This document shows, piece by piece, positions 1 through 8,223 of a stretch of DNA of 64,000 nucleotides. This DNA comes from Thalassovita mediterranea (lineage in GTDB: Bacteria; Pseudomonadota; Alphaproteobacteria; Rhodobacterales; Rhodobacteraceae): positions 248,001 through 312,000 of the forward strand of contig NZ_CYSF01000006.1 in assembly GCF_001458435.1 (NCBI RefSeq). Direction: 5' to 3'. Both the position numbers and the translations under genes were made by a program. The notes beneath the pieces are model-generated. The model was not told the DNA's origin, ran no database searches, and saw only the letters and a list, made by a program, of their open reading frames with translations. The stretch's first letter is position 1. Each line of letters starts with the position of its first letter.

Positions 1-473
1 AGATCAAAACCGCCTTCGCCAATCTCCTCGGCACGCGCGATCACGGCGGCGCTGGCCGCCGCTGACCGGCGATAGACTCCGTTCAACAGGGCAACACGCG
101 CTACGTCTTCCGGGTGTTCCGCCGCATAGCCAGCAGACACCAGCGCGCCCATCGAATGACCGGCCAAGTTGACCGGCCCCAGATCCAGCGTTGTCAACAC
201 CGCGTGTAGCCAGGCCACAAAATCGGGCAACTGTGCCCCTGTCGGCAGGGGCGCACTGCCCCCGTGGCCGGGCATGTCCAGCGCGATCACGCGGTGGGAT
301 TGCGCCAATGCCTGCACCTGCGGCGCCCATGCTGCCGATTGCATACCGACCCCGTGGATCAGCACCACAGGATCGCCAGCCCCCGCCATATGCACCGCCG
401 CCGTGCCAAATGGCGCAGGCAAGTGCAGGTCAGACCGCTGCACTTCAGACCGCTGCAGGGTTGTCGACGTCAT
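1..473 (-). CDS. alpha/beta hydrolase, 3' part outside window
   Basis: The minus strand from the ATG at 473 reads 157 codons of an alpha/beta-hydrolase fold enzyme before leaving the window. Visible are the oxyanion-hole motif HGVG (residues about 40-43), the strand-turn DMPGHGGS and the nucleophile elbow GHSMG with the catalytic Ser near residue 107. The acid and His of the triad would lie beyond position 1. The start lies inside the last 29 bases of the upstream DUF1185 gene, so the two are probably translationally coupled. Substrate unknown; 3-oxoadipate enol-lactonase-like or other ester/lactone hydrolases share this layout, and the carboxymuconolactone-decarboxylase-like gene nearby makes a ring-cleavage or lactone pathway possible (inference). 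Confidence 0.85.
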   Translation of the reverse strand, partial: MTSTTLQRSEVQRSDLHLPAPFGTAAVHMAGAGDPVVLIHGVGMQSAAWAPQVQALAQSHRVIALDMPGHGGSAPLPTGAQLPDFVAWLHAVLTTLDLGPVNLAGHSMGALVSAGYAAEHPEDVARVALLNGVYRRSAAASAAVIARAEEIGEGGFD

Positions 474-1062
474 GGCCCAATTCCTTCAGATCCTGATAAC
501 GGTCACCGATCCGGTGATGGGGACGCCCCCCGATCGAAGCGCCCAGCGCAATCACGATCTCATCCGGTGCCGGGGCATCTGCGATTTGCGTCTGGATCGT
601 CAGATAATGGCTACGACGGCCACCATCATGCTTGTCCATCAGCGGGATCTGCAAAGAAGCGTTTGCCGGACCACGGGTATTGGTGAACGACAGGTAGGAT
701 TTGGCCCCAACAGCGTTGCGATAGAAGTTTCCAAACTGCAGCGTATGGATCAGGGCAGAGCCATGCTCCACCTCACCATTCACGCCGACAATCGCGGCTT
801 TGCCGTAGCCTTCGACCTTGTCGCCGCCGCCGCTGGCCTCAAGGATCATATCCGTCAGCAATGAGCCGAGGCCGGGCGCGCAATCACGAATGCCGGGTTT
901 CAGATCCTCAACGAATCCCTGACCGGCCCACGGGTTCCTGATCACTGCCATTGCCGCAATCATCGTCAGCGGCGTTTCAGCGGCTTTGCCGCCTTCGATC
1001 AGGGTGTTTTCAACATGCAGCAGGGTTTTGCGGATTTCGGCGGGCATCTCAGGCACCTTCAC
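445..1062 (-). CDS. amino acid synthesis family protein (DUF1185)
   Basis: The 205-residue protein matches the DUF1185/AA_synth family by its general pattern, including the stretch RNPWAGQGFVEDLKPGI near the N-terminus and the Gly-rich segment around residues 75-95. Biochemical function of the family is not established; members sit in amide or amino-acid catabolic clusters. It is the first gene of a leftward operon with the alpha/beta hydrolase, which starts within its last codons. It is divergent from a GntR regulator, with a palindromic operator candidate between the two, so it is probably controlled by that regulator. The start is the ATG at 1062. Confidence 0.75.
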   Translation of the reverse strand: MKVPEMPAEIRKTLLHVENTLIEGGKAAETPLTMIAAMAVIRNPWAGQGFVEDLKPGIRDCAPGLGSLLTDMILEASGGGDKVEGYGKAAIVGVNGEVEHGSALIHTLQFGNFYRNAVGAKSYLSFTNTRGPANASLQIPLMDKHDGGRRSHYLTIQTQIADAPAPDEIVIALGASIGGRPHHRIGDRYQDLKELGHDVDNPAAV

Positions 1063-1084
1063 AGTTTGGATTGGCTAATCGTCT

Positions 1085-1098
1085 TATGGTATACCATA
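1085..1098. promoter_or_regulatory. palindromic operator candidate for the GntR regulator
   Basis: The sequence TATGGTATACCATA is a perfect 14-base palindrome in the 92-bp gap between the divergent DUF1185 and GntR genes. Its core TGGTATACCA fits the T-G-G-T-N-A-C-C-A style operators known for FCD-type GntR proteins. It probably lets the regulator at 1155 control both directions, including its own gene. Binding is inferred from position and symmetry. Confidence 0.6.
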
Positions 1099-1154
1099 TG
1101 ACCGTATGTCAATCCTACCTTGCCTCACCCCCTTCACACTGCTATCCCCAACCT

Positions 1155-1838
1155 ATGGACAAGGCTGTACTTTCAAAGATCAAACACCCGCCCGCGACCC
1201 TGCGCGATATGGTTCAAGAGCGGATGCGCGAAGCCATCATTGAGGGGCATTTCAAACCCGGCGAACGTCTTGTCGAACGTCCGCTGTGTGAACAGCTGGG
1301 GGTCAGCCGTACCGTAATCCGCGAAACCATTCGCTATCTAGAAGCCGAAGGTCTGGTCGAGATTCTGCCCGGTCGCGGCCCGATTGTGGCGACGATGAAC
1401 TGGCAGGATGCTCGCCAGATCTATGATATCCGCCGTATGCTGGAAACCGCCGCCGCCCGCACCTGCGCCGAACAGATCACACCGGATCGCGCTGAAGCTC
1501 TGCGCAACGCGCTGGTTCAGTTGCAACAGGGCTTTGCGGACAAAACACCCGGCACATTGTTCCGCGCCACAGCCGACTTTTACGCAGAAATCTTTGCGGG
1601 CGCCGGTCACCACATCGCATGGGGCATCGTCCAGCGCCTGAATGGCCGCATCAGCCGCCTGCGTATGCTAACACTCGCCACGAAGGATCGCGCCAAACCC
1701 GGCCCCGATCATATGCAGGCGATTTGCACCGCAATCGTGTCCGGCGATGCAGACGCCGCCGAAGCCGCAGTGCACAATCACCTGAACGACACAGCCACCA
1801 TTGCAGAACGCGCACTGGCCGAAGAAGAAAGCAACTGA
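1155..1838 (+). CDS. GntR family transcriptional regulator, FCD subfamily
   Basis: This 227-residue regulator has an N-terminal winged helix (about residues 12-78, with GERLVERPLCEQLGVSRTVI as the recognition region) and a C-terminal all-helical FCD ligand domain starting near DARQIYDIRRMLE. FCD domains usually bind small organic acids and a metal ion. The ATG at 1155 is chosen because the winged helix begins right after it; the frame is open further upstream but that stretch would run through the operator region. The next gene starts one base after its stop, so it leads a three-gene operon with the DUF1330 and CMD-family genes. Likely an autorepressor acting at the palindrome at 1085-1098. 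Confidence 0.88.
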   Translation: MDKAVLSKIKHPPATLRDMVQERMREAIIEGHFKPGERLVERPLCEQLGVSRTVIRETIRYLEAEGLVEILPGRGPIVATMNWQDARQIYDIRRMLETAAARTCAEQITPDRAEALRNALVQLQQGFADKTPGTLFRATADFYAEIFAGAGHHIAWGIVQRLNGRISRLRMLTLATKDRAKPGPDHMQAICTAIVSGDADAAEAAVHNHLNDTATIAERALAEEESN

Positions 1839-1839
1839 C

Positions 1840-2127
1840 ATGCCCAAAGCCTACTGGATCGCCAACGTCACGGTCACTGATCCCAACGCCTATCAGGGCT
1901 ATCAGGCCATCGCCCCTGACGCCTTTGCCCAGTTCGGGGCACGTTTTCTGGCCCGTGGAGAGGCCGAAACACTGGAAGGCACACCTTGGCAGCGCCGCGT
2001 GATCATTGAGTTTGACAGCATCGAAGACGCCCGCGCCTGCTACAACTCACCCACCTACCGCGCTGCGCGCGAAAAACGTGCCGGGGCCTGCACCGCAGAT
2101 ATCGCGCTCATCGAAGCGCTGGACTGA
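1840..2127 (+). CDS. DUF1330 family protein
   Basis: A 95-residue protein of the DUF1330 family (dimeric alpha-beta barrel fold). Family features seen are the N-terminal KAYWIANVTVTDPNAYQGY and the central RVIIEFDSIEDARACYNSP. Family members are small cytoplasmic proteins of unresolved enzymatic role that commonly sit beside catabolic genes. It begins one base after the GntR stop codon and is followed 11 bases later by the CMD-family gene with a good ribosome site, AAAGGA. It probably belongs to the pathway controlled by this GntR regulator. Confidence 0.82.
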   Translation: MPKAYWIANVTVTDPNAYQGYQAIAPDAFAQFGARFLARGEAETLEGTPWQRRVIIEFDSIEDARACYNSPTYRAAREKRAGACTADIALIEALD

Positions 2128-2138
2128 AAGGACATTCC

Positions 2139-2534
2139 ATGAGTGACAAGTTCGAGATCGGCCTTGCCAAACGAAAGGCAACCCTTGGCGCCGAATATGT
2201 GGAAAACAATCTGGCAGCCGCCGATGAATTCACCCGCCCCTTTCAGGAGGCGATGACCGAATGGTGCTGGGGATTTGGCTGGGGCGATGAAGCACTGGAT
2301 GTCAAAACGCGCTCGCTGATGAACCTCTCAATGATCGGCGCGCTTGGCAAAATGCATGAATGGGAATTGCACCTGAACGGTGCCATCACCAATGGCTGCA
2401 CGTTGGAGGAAATCCGCGCAGCGATCCATGTGATTGCGATTTACTGCGGCGTCCCTCAGGGCGTTGAATGTTTCCGCGTCGCCCGCAAGGTACTGACAGA
2501 GCGCGGCCTGATCAACGACGGGGATACCGTCTGA
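2139..2534 (+). CDS. carboxymuconolactone decarboxylase family protein
   Basis: A 131-residue all-helical CMD/AhpD-fold protein. The pattern LDVKTRSLMNLSMIGALGKMHEWELHLNGAITNG followed by TLEEIRAAIHVIAIYCGVP is typical of 4-carboxymuconolactone decarboxylase (PcaC) and relatives; given here only as landmarks around residues 48-110. It lacks the CxxC of AhpD peroxidases, which supports a decarboxylase-like rather than redox role. Third gene of the GntR operon. The real substrate is unknown; a true pcaC would normally sit with other protocatechuate genes, and none is visible here. Confidence 0.8.
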   Translation: MSDKFEIGLAKRKATLGAEYVENNLAAADEFTRPFQEAMTEWCWGFGWGDEALDVKTRSLMNLSMIGALGKMHEWELHLNGAITNGCTLEEIRAAIHVIAIYCGVPQGVECFRVARKVLTERGLINDGDTV

Positions 2535-2678
2535 TCAACCGCGGGCAGCACGGCGACAACGCTGCGAACAATAACGCACGTCATCCCAGACCTTGGCCCA
2601 TTTGCGCCGCCATGTGAATGGCAGGCCGCAATGGGCGCAGGGTTTGCTGGGCAGATCCGATTTCTTGCGCATTTTCAT
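2535..2678 (-). CDS. DUF2256 zinc-ribbon peptide
   Basis: A 47-residue ORF reading leftward from the ATG at 2678, too short for usual ORF calling. It carries a four-Cys pattern, PCAHCG near residues 13-18 and YCSQRC near 36-41, separated by the basic aromatic segment [14 protein letters not shown]. This is the DUF2256 family pattern, a likely Zn ribbon. DUF2256 genes are repeatedly found beside photolyase/cryptochrome genes, and here it lies directly downstream of one in the same direction (44-bp gap). A helper role for the photolyase is possible but unproven. Confidence 0.8.
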   Translation of the reverse strand: MKMRKKSDLPSKPCAHCGLPFTWRRKWAKVWDDVRYCSQRCRRAARG

Positions 2679-2722
2679 GCCTGACCTCTTCTTCACCTCG
2701 GATAATGTGCGGCCTCGTGGCT

Positions 2723-4252
2723 TCAGAATTTGAAACTCATCTGACCTGATGGCGTGGCTTTTTTGCGCGATGACGCGCGGCGGCGTGGTGATGGTTTGCG
2801 GCTTGCGTGTTTGGCCACGATGTTGCCCGCCTCATCGCGAAACCCATCACTACGCCGCACAGCCCAGACCTGATCACGCGCATGACGGGCGGCCTCTTGC
2901 GGGTCGATGATCGGATGGGGATACACTTTCCCCAAAATGGCGGCTGCATTTTCCGCCATCCATGGTTCCTGCAGGTGATGATCCGCAATAGGTGCCAATT
3001 CCGGCAACCAACGACGGGTGAATGCGCCTGTCGGGTCCTGATCCCTACCCTGTTTGACGGGGTTATAAATCCGTATGGTGTTGATCCCGGTTGTTCCGGA
3101 TTGCATCTGCACCTGTGACCAATGGATGCCCGGTTCATAGTCGGTAAAACGTCGTGCCAGAACCAACCCCGGTGCGCGCCAATCCAGCCACAGATGATAG
3201 GCCGCCACCGACATCACCATCGCCCGCATTCTAAAGTTCAGCCACCCCGTCGCCCGCAAACAGCGCATACAAGCGTCTACAAACGGCAAACCTGTTTCCC
3301 CCGCCGCCCAAGCCGCGAGCCGATCTGCATCCGGCGCCGATGGGCGTAGGCCATCATAGGCGCGATGCAGGTTCTGAAATTCGATTTCTGGCGCATCTTC
3401 GAGTTTCTGGATGAAATGACAATGCCAATGCAATCGCCCCACAAAGGAGGTCATGGATTTCGGCCACGATGGATCTGGGCGCGGTTCCATATCAGCCAAT
3501 TGCCGCTGCCGCGCCCAAGTCGCCTGCGCTGCCTCTCGCATCGATAGCGCGCCAAGCGCCAGATGCGGCGACAACCGCGAGCAGGCCTGCGCCCCTTCCA
3601 GCGGCGAAGACATCGCCCAACGATAGGATCGTCCGCGACGTTGAAGGAACGACTGCAACACACCTTCTGCAACACGGCGTCCTGCCGGTTGACGATCCGG
3701 ACACGGATCCGCACGCATGCCGAACTCATGCTGCAAGTCCCTTACACTCGGCAAAGGCCCAGCATCGACGTTCACCGGACCCAACGGCGGTGGCGTGACC
3801 GCCGGCATGGCCATCATTCGATCCCACCCATGCGCCCATCCGCTCCTTGACGACAGCCGCCGCCAAACACCGAACTGCTGCACCTCAGTCCAGCGAATAC
3901 CGTGGTCACGACACCATCGGGCAACACGTCTGTCGCGCTGGTAGGTCCAATCGTTCCCGGTTTCCTCATGCGACCAAAGAGCAGTGAGTTTCCCGTCCCG
4001 CCGGAGCGTTTCCAGCACCTCGACCACATCCCCGATCTGCACCACCAACGGCTGCCCCAACGCGGCAAAGTCGCGGCGCAATTCAGCGAGTGTTTCGACC
4101 GTAAACGCCAGTTGACGCGCCGACGTATCCGGCAACCGCCAGTACTCCCGTTCCAAAACATAAAGCGGCAGAACGTCCCCCTCTGCTGCGGCACGCACCA
4201 AAGCCTGATGATCTTGGACCCTTAGGTCGCGTTTTAGCCAGAGAACCTGCAC
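2723..4252 (-). CDS. deoxyribodipyrimidine photolyase / cryptochrome family protein
   Basis: A 509-residue flavoprotein with the normal photolyase layout. The N-terminal Rossmann antenna domain (about residues 1-165) begins [16 protein letters not shown]; the helical FAD domain (about 200-430) shows [33 protein letters not shown] and [21 protein letters not shown]. The tail (about 470-509) is strongly basic ([14 protein letters not shown]), suggesting DNA contact. Likely repairs UV-induced pyrimidine dimers with blue light; a pure photoreceptor role cannot be excluded. The start is the GTG at 4252, preceded by AAGG; no ATG fits the conserved N-terminus. It is divergent from the second FAD-domain protein at 4441 and followed by the DUF2256 peptide. 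Confidence 0.88.
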   Translation of the reverse strand: MQVLWLKRDLRVQDHQALVRAAAEGDVLPLYVLEREYWRLPDTSARQLAFTVETLAELRRDFAALGQPLVVQIGDVVEVLETLRRDGKLTALWSHEETGNDWTYQRDRRVARWCRDHGIRWTEVQQFGVWRRLSSRSGWAHGWDRMMAMPAVTPPPLGPVNVDAGPLPSVRDLQHEFGMRADPCPDRQPAGRRVAEGVLQSFLQRRGRSYRWAMSSPLEGAQACSRLSPHLALGALSMREAAQATWARQRQLADMEPRPDPSWPKSMTSFVGRLHWHCHFIQKLEDAPEIEFQNLHRAYDGLRPSAPDADRLAAWAAGETGLPFVDACMRCLRATGWLNFRMRAMVMSVAAYHLWLDWRAPGLVLARRFTDYEPGIHWSQVQMQSGTTGINTIRIYNPVKQGRDQDPTGAFTRRWLPELAPIADHHLQEPWMAENAAAILGKVYPHPIIDPQEAARHARDQVWAVRRSDGFRDEAGNIVAKHASRKPSPRRRASSRKKATPSGQMSFKF

Positions 4253-4384
4253 ACCTTGCCCCAGTTTCTTTGATGTTTCGACGGTATATTGATCATGTTG
4301 AGGGGATTACGAACCATCGGGGCCAGCGGATGAAAATCGTACCATAGAAATAACTTGGGCGCCTTGAACTATCCACGCAACAGG

Positions 4385-4414
4385 TGATCCATGGACCGGG
4401 CGCGTGCGTATCTA
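4385..4414 (+). promoter_or_regulatory. possible RpoE (group IV sigma) promoter
   Basis: TGATCC at 4385-4390 matches the -35 element of RpoE promoters described in Rhodobacter, which respond to singlet oxygen and include a photolyase gene in that regulon. Eighteen bases further, TATCTA at 4409-4414 is only a partial match to the usual -10. Transcription would begin about 20 bases before the ATG at 4441, consistent with that start. Weak on sequence alone. Confidence 0.35.
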
Positions 4415-4440
4415 CCAACAGATACACAACTGAGGTTTCG

Positions 4441-5727
4441 ATGACCGCCCCCACCAAAAATCCCACGCCGACGGTATCCGACACACACCCACCTGCCCTG
4501 CCAGTGGGAACCCGTAATGCCGGATTGCAGGGTTTGACGGAATTTGTCGAACACATGGGAACCGCCTACGCGCAGTCACGGAACTACGATCTGGGTCAGG
4601 GGCAACACCGGCATGTGTCAAAACTGTCCCCCTATCTACGACACCGTCTGTTAAGCGAAGAAGAGGTCGTGCGCGCCGCAATAAACGCCCACGGTCCCGC
4701 AGCCAGCGAGAAGTTTGTGCAAGAGGTGATATGGCGCAGCTATTTCAAGGGCTGGCTGGAACAACGCCCGCAGGTCTGGACGCAGTTTCGCTATGGACTG
4801 GAGCGGGATCTCGACACCGTCGCGTCTGATCCGGCTGTTTCCGCCCGCTTGAAGGCGGCAGAAAATGGGCGCACTGGCCTGCCGTATTTTAATGAATGGA
4901 TCAGAGAGCTGCACACAACCGGCTACCTGCACAATCATGCACGGATGTGGTTTGCCTCTATCTGGATCTTCACTCTCGGGCTGCCTTGGCGATTGGGTGC
5001 GGACCTGTTTTTGCGGCAACTTCTGGATGGGGATGCCGCTTCGAACACATGCAGTTGGCGCTGGGTGGCGGGATTGCATACGCGGGGCAAGACCTATCAA
5101 GCCACAGCGCAGAACATTGCGACCTTTACCAACGGGCGATTTGCCCCTGCAGATGCCGATCTAGCCCAAACCGCCCCCGCCCTTGTGATCGAAGAGCCTG
5201 ATGGCCTACCGCCTCTTGTCCCGCTGCGGCAGGTTGCAGCGCCAAAGGTCAATGTCCCTACTCTATTGCTGGCGACCGCAGATGACTGCCAGCTAGATGC
5301 GCGCAGCTTATCAACACTGAATATCACAGGGGTTGCGCGCCTGCCATCGGCGCACATGCGCTCCCCCCGTGCGGTGGCGGCCCATGTGCGCAGGTTCGAG
5401 GATCAAGCACTAACGGATGCCTGCGCAGATCTTGCCAAATCGCATGAGGTGGCAACAGTCACGACACCGGGTGATCTGGTCAAGATCGCCCAACTGAACG
5501 GGGCGCATCAAATCGTCCATCCATACGCCACCGTAGGTCCATTGCGCGACTGGCTGGACAGCGCACGGCCTACGCTCGATGCGAACAGCCTGCCCCTGTG
5601 TGAATGGCAGCGTGATTGGGATCGCGAAATCTGGCCTTTTTGCACTGCTGGTTTTTTCAAGGTCAAGAAACGCCTCCCACAGCTGCTGCAACAACTGGGC
5701 CTGACCAAAACAGTGGGCGATAACTAG
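4441..5727 (+). CDS. photolyase-like FAD-binding protein with inverted domain order
   Basis: A 428-residue protein that begins with what is normally the C-terminal half of a photolyase: residues about 25-235 form the FAD-binding helical domain, with FVQEVIWRSYFKGW, NHARMWFASIWIFTLGLPWR and DGDAASNTCSWRWVAGLH. The last ~190 residues (240-428) look like an alpha/beta Rossmann-type domain (VNVPTLLLATADD; HEVATVTTPGDL; AHQIVHPYATVGPLRDWLD) ending with FCTAGFFKVKKRLPQ, which resembles the linker that normally follows an antenna domain. This suggests a circularly permuted photolyase (inference). The ATG at 4441 has GAGG seven bases upstream; the GTG at 4384 in frame is less likely. Divergent from the orthodox photolyase. 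Confidence 0.8.
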   Translation: MTAPTKNPTPTVSDTHPPALPVGTRNAGLQGLTEFVEHMGTAYAQSRNYDLGQGQHRHVSKLSPYLRHRLLSEEEVVRAAINAHGPAASEKFVQEVIWRSYFKGWLEQRPQVWTQFRYGLERDLDTVASDPAVSARLKAAENGRTGLPYFNEWIRELHTTGYLHNHARMWFASIWIFTLGLPWRLGADLFLRQLLDGDAASNTCSWRWVAGLHTRGKTYQATAQNIATFTNGRFAPADADLAQTAPALVIEEPDGLPPLVPLRQVAAPKVNVPTLLLATADDCQLDARSLSTLNITGVARLPSAHMRSPRAVAAHVRRFEDQALTDACADLAKSHEVATVTTPGDLVKIAQLNGAHQIVHPYATVGPLRDWLDSARPTLDANSLPLCEWQRDWDREIWPFCTAGFFKVKKRLPQLLQQLGLTKTVGDN

Positions 5728-5810
5728 AATCGCCCCCCCTGCCCGCGCCCATAATTCGCTACAAAATGATCGACGCTGTCCTATGCGCAGCGCGATTTCG
5801 CATGCGATGC

Positions 5811-5822
5811 GGAATATATTCC
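5811..5822. promoter_or_regulatory. palindrome upstream of the sulfide module
   Basis: GGAATATATTCC is a perfect 12-base palindrome 145 bp before the DsrE-like gene. A second short dyad (ACCAC at 5861-5865 with GTGGT at 5872-5876) follows. Sulfide-responsive repressors of the BigR/SqrR type use AT-rich dyads with ATTC/GAAT arms, so this is a reasonable operator candidate, but no such regulator gene is in the window. Confidence 0.35.
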
Positions 5823-5967
5823 ACATCTAAGATGTCACTTTTTGATCCAGATCACGTTTCACCACTGATCGGTGGTTTAAACAGATTCAAAATAATGAAT
5901 GTAATGGTGGCGCCAAAACGCCGCCTTTGAAATTTTCGCGAACTGGATCTGACAAAGGACATTCCCA

Positions 5968-6432
5968 ATGAGAAACCCAATGCTCAATGTAGCCGCGACC
6001 GTCGCTCTTTCAGCAGCGTTATCCGCAACACTGATCGCCAGTCCGGCGCTGGCAGCTGACAAGCCTGAAACGCTGGTGACCGTCCTCACAGCGCCTGAGC
6101 CACAGACTCAGCTGATGGCAATGGTGCTAGCAACCCAAGCCGCCAACCAAGGCGCCGCACCACACATCCTGCTTTGCGGCCCTGCTGGCGACATCGCCCT
6201 CAAGGAAGCACCAGAAAGCGCGACCAAACCGCAACCTCCTCTGGACCTGAGCCCACAGATGCTGCTGGGCAAAATCGCCGGAATGCCTGGCGCCAAAGTT
6301 GAGGTTTGCGCTCTCTACCTTCCGAGCAAGGGCATGACCGCCGAGATCCTCATGGACGGCGTGACCGTGGCAAAGCCACCCGCGATGGCCGCTGCCATGA
6401 TCGCCCCCAATGCCCGTGTGGCCAGCTACTGA
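5968..6432 (+). CDS. DsrE-like exported protein
   Basis: A 154-residue protein with a Sec signal peptide (hydrophobic segment about residues 8-30, cleavage likely after ALAA). The mature part has the DsrE/DsrF-like fold pattern (TLVTVLTAPEPQTQLMAMVLATQA; HILLCGPAG; VEVCALYLPSKG). Two Cys remain, Cys70 and Cys114; the second occupies the place of the sulfur-carrying Cys in the family. It probably acts as a periplasmic sulfur or persulfide carrier beside the SQR-like gene 77 bp downstream. The start has AAAGGA upstream. Confidence 0.78.
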   Translation: MRNPMLNVAATVALSAALSATLIASPALAADKPETLVTVLTAPEPQTQLMAMVLATQAANQGAAPHILLCGPAGDIALKEAPESATKPQPPLDLSPQMLLGKIAGMPGAKVEVCALYLPSKGMTAEILMDGVTVAKPPAMAAAMIAPNARVASY

Positions 6433-6509
6433 TCCCAACGGCCTGCGCATCGCAACGATACGCGGGCTTTTTTCGCCCCAAAATTGAAAGTATACAAAGG
6501 CACACAATC

Positions 6510-7820
6510 ATGCCCTTCACTTTGAACAGACGCCAGATGTTGTCTCTGGCTGCCGGCAGCGCCGCCCTTGCGGCGGCAGGTTCCCAAACCGCCACCGCCG
6601 CTGCGATCCCGACGCAGGCACGCATTGTGATCATCGGTGCAGGCGCAGGTGGTACTGCGCTGGCAAACCGGCTGGTCACCCGCTTGAAAGGTGCCCAGAT
6701 CACCTTGATGGATCCGCGCGTCGAACACCTGTACCAACCCGGTCTTTCATTGGTGGCCGCAGGTCTAAAACCCGCAGACTATGTCGTGTCCAAAACCACG
6801 GACTGGCTGCCCGACGGTGTTACCCTAATTGCAGAGGCTGCGGCCGAAATTGATCCCGAAGCTAAATTCGTCGCCACAACAAGCGGCCAAAAAGTGGCCT
6901 ATGACTTTCTTGTTGTCGCGCCCGGGCTGGTGCTGGATCACGATGCAATTGATGGCTTCGATCTGAACATGGTCGGCGAAAACGGCATCGGTGCGCTCTA
7001 TGCAGGTCCGAAATATGCCGCAGCGACTTGGAAAGCCGCCTCAAAGTTTGCCGAAGAAGGCGGCGTTGGCCTGTTCACCCGCCCGGCAACAGAAATGAAA
7101 TGTGCCGGAGCCCCGCTGAAACACACTTTCCTGATCGAAGATATCACCCGCGACAAAGGCAATCGCGGCAAGGCAGAATTCCACTATGCCGCCCCGCAGG
7201 GCAGCCTGTTCGGGGTGCCTATTGTCGCCGAAAAGGTGCGTATGTTGTTTGGCGACCGCGACATCAACGCCCACATGAAGCACACTCTGACCGCAATTGA
7301 GCCAGGGGCCAAACGCGCCTATATGGCGGGCGCTGAAGGCAGCACGATCGAGATGGATTATGACTACATCCACGTCATCCCCCCTCAACGTGCCCCAGAT
7401 GTCATCCGCCAATCCGGTCTATCGTGGCCAGACAAATGGACCAATCAAGGTTGGGTGGAATGTGACAAAGGTACACTGCAGCACCTGCGTTACGATACCA
7501 TCTGGGCGCTCGGCGACGTGGCTGGCGTACCCAAAGGCAAAACTGCTGCCTCGGTCAAATGGCAGGTGCCAGTGGTAGAGGACGGGTTGATCTCCGCGAT
7601 CTCGGGACGCGCACCAACCGAAATCTATAACGGCTACACCTCTTGCCCGATGATCACCCGTGTCGGCCGCGCGATGCTGATCGAATTTGATTACAACAAT
7701 AACCTCGTCCCCTCGTTCCCCGGTGTAATCGCCCCACTGGAAGAATTGTGGATCAGCTGGCTGATGAAAGAGGTCGCGCTGAAAGCGACCTATAACGCCA
7801 TGCTGCGTGGCCGTGCCTAA
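6510..7820 (+). CDS. sulfide:quinone oxidoreductase-like flavoprotein, Tat-exported
   Basis: A 436-residue NAD(P)/FAD-type oxidoreductase. It starts with a twin-arginine signal (NRRQMLSLAAGSAAL), then a dinucleotide fold VIIGAGAGGTALANRL at about 40-55. Two Cys in the places used by type II (SQOR-like) sulfide:quinone oxidoreductases are present: Cys198 in EMKCAGAP and Cys379 in NGYTSCPMI; the FAD motif YDTIWALGDVAG is at about 328-339. Likely oxidises sulfide and passes electrons to quinone at the membrane. Located between a DsrE-like carrier and a small membrane protein, which suggests one sulfide detoxification or oxidation unit. The open frame extends upstream to 6306, but the Tat signal fixes the ATG at 6510. 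Confidence 0.85.
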   Translation: MPFTLNRRQMLSLAAGSAALAAAGSQTATAAAIPTQARIVIIGAGAGGTALANRLVTRLKGAQITLMDPRVEHLYQPGLSLVAAGLKPADYVVSKTTDWLPDGVTLIAEAAAEIDPEAKFVATTSGQKVAYDFLVVAPGLVLDHDAIDGFDLNMVGENGIGALYAGPKYAAATWKAASKFAEEGGVGLFTRPATEMKCAGAPLKHTFLIEDITRDKGNRGKAEFHYAAPQGSLFGVPIVAEKVRMLFGDRDINAHMKHTLTAIEPGAKRAYMAGAEGSTIEMDYDYIHVIPPQRAPDVIRQSGLSWPDKWTNQGWVECDKGTLQHLRYDTIWALGDVAGVPKGKTAASVKWQVPVVEDGLISAISGRAPTEIYNGYTSCPMITRVGRAMLIEFDYNNNLVPSFPGVIAPLEELWISWLMKEVALKATYNAMLRGRA

Positions 7821-7831
7821 GGAGAAGTGAA

Positions 7832-8197
7832 ATGAAAGATATGACGTTTGGCACCATTCTGGCCGTATTCGAAGAGATCTTTGGCACCGGCATGTTCTGG
7901 TCAATGGTGGCCGCCGCGCTGATCGTGACGCTGGCCTATCTCTACGTTCTGATGCGCGATCACAGCATCGCGTGGCGCAAATTCCTGTTGGCACAGCTGT
8001 CGATGCCTGTCGGGGCTGTTCTGGGGGTGTGGTTTGTCCTGCTGATGACCAACTCCAGCCTAAACGACCTAGGCGGGCCTGTGGACATCATCGTGTTTCT
8101 TGCCATTGCAGCCGCAGGGGCAATCGGCATGGCCATTTTGGTGTACACGATCCAATCACTGATACGCCCTGCAGCCAAGGATCGCGGCGCGCAATAA
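7832..8197 (+). CDS. small membrane protein (DUF5368-like)
   Basis: A 121-residue protein with three predicted membrane segments (about residues 22-42, 55-75 and 85-108) and a short basic C-terminus. It follows the SQR-like gene by 11 bases behind a good AAGGAG ribosome site and is surely cotranscribed with it. It resembles the small Rhodobacterales membrane protein family DUF5368 as I remember it; this family name should be checked. A role as membrane anchor or quinone-site partner for the SQR-like enzyme is conceivable (inference). Confidence 0.7.
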   Translation: MKDMTFGTILAVFEEIFGTGMFWSMVAAALIVTLAYLYVLMRDHSIAWRKFLLAQLSMPVGAVLGVWFVLLMTNSSLNDLGGPVDIIVFLAIAAAGAIGMAILVYTIQSLIRPAAKDRGAQ

Positions 8198-8223
8198 CCG
8201 GCGTTATTGCCATCGACATAAAA

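Noticed and set aside
4384-4440. GTG start at 4384 for the inverted-domain flavoprotein
   Set aside because: The ATG at 4441 has a better ribosome site, and a possible promoter overlaps the upstream codons.
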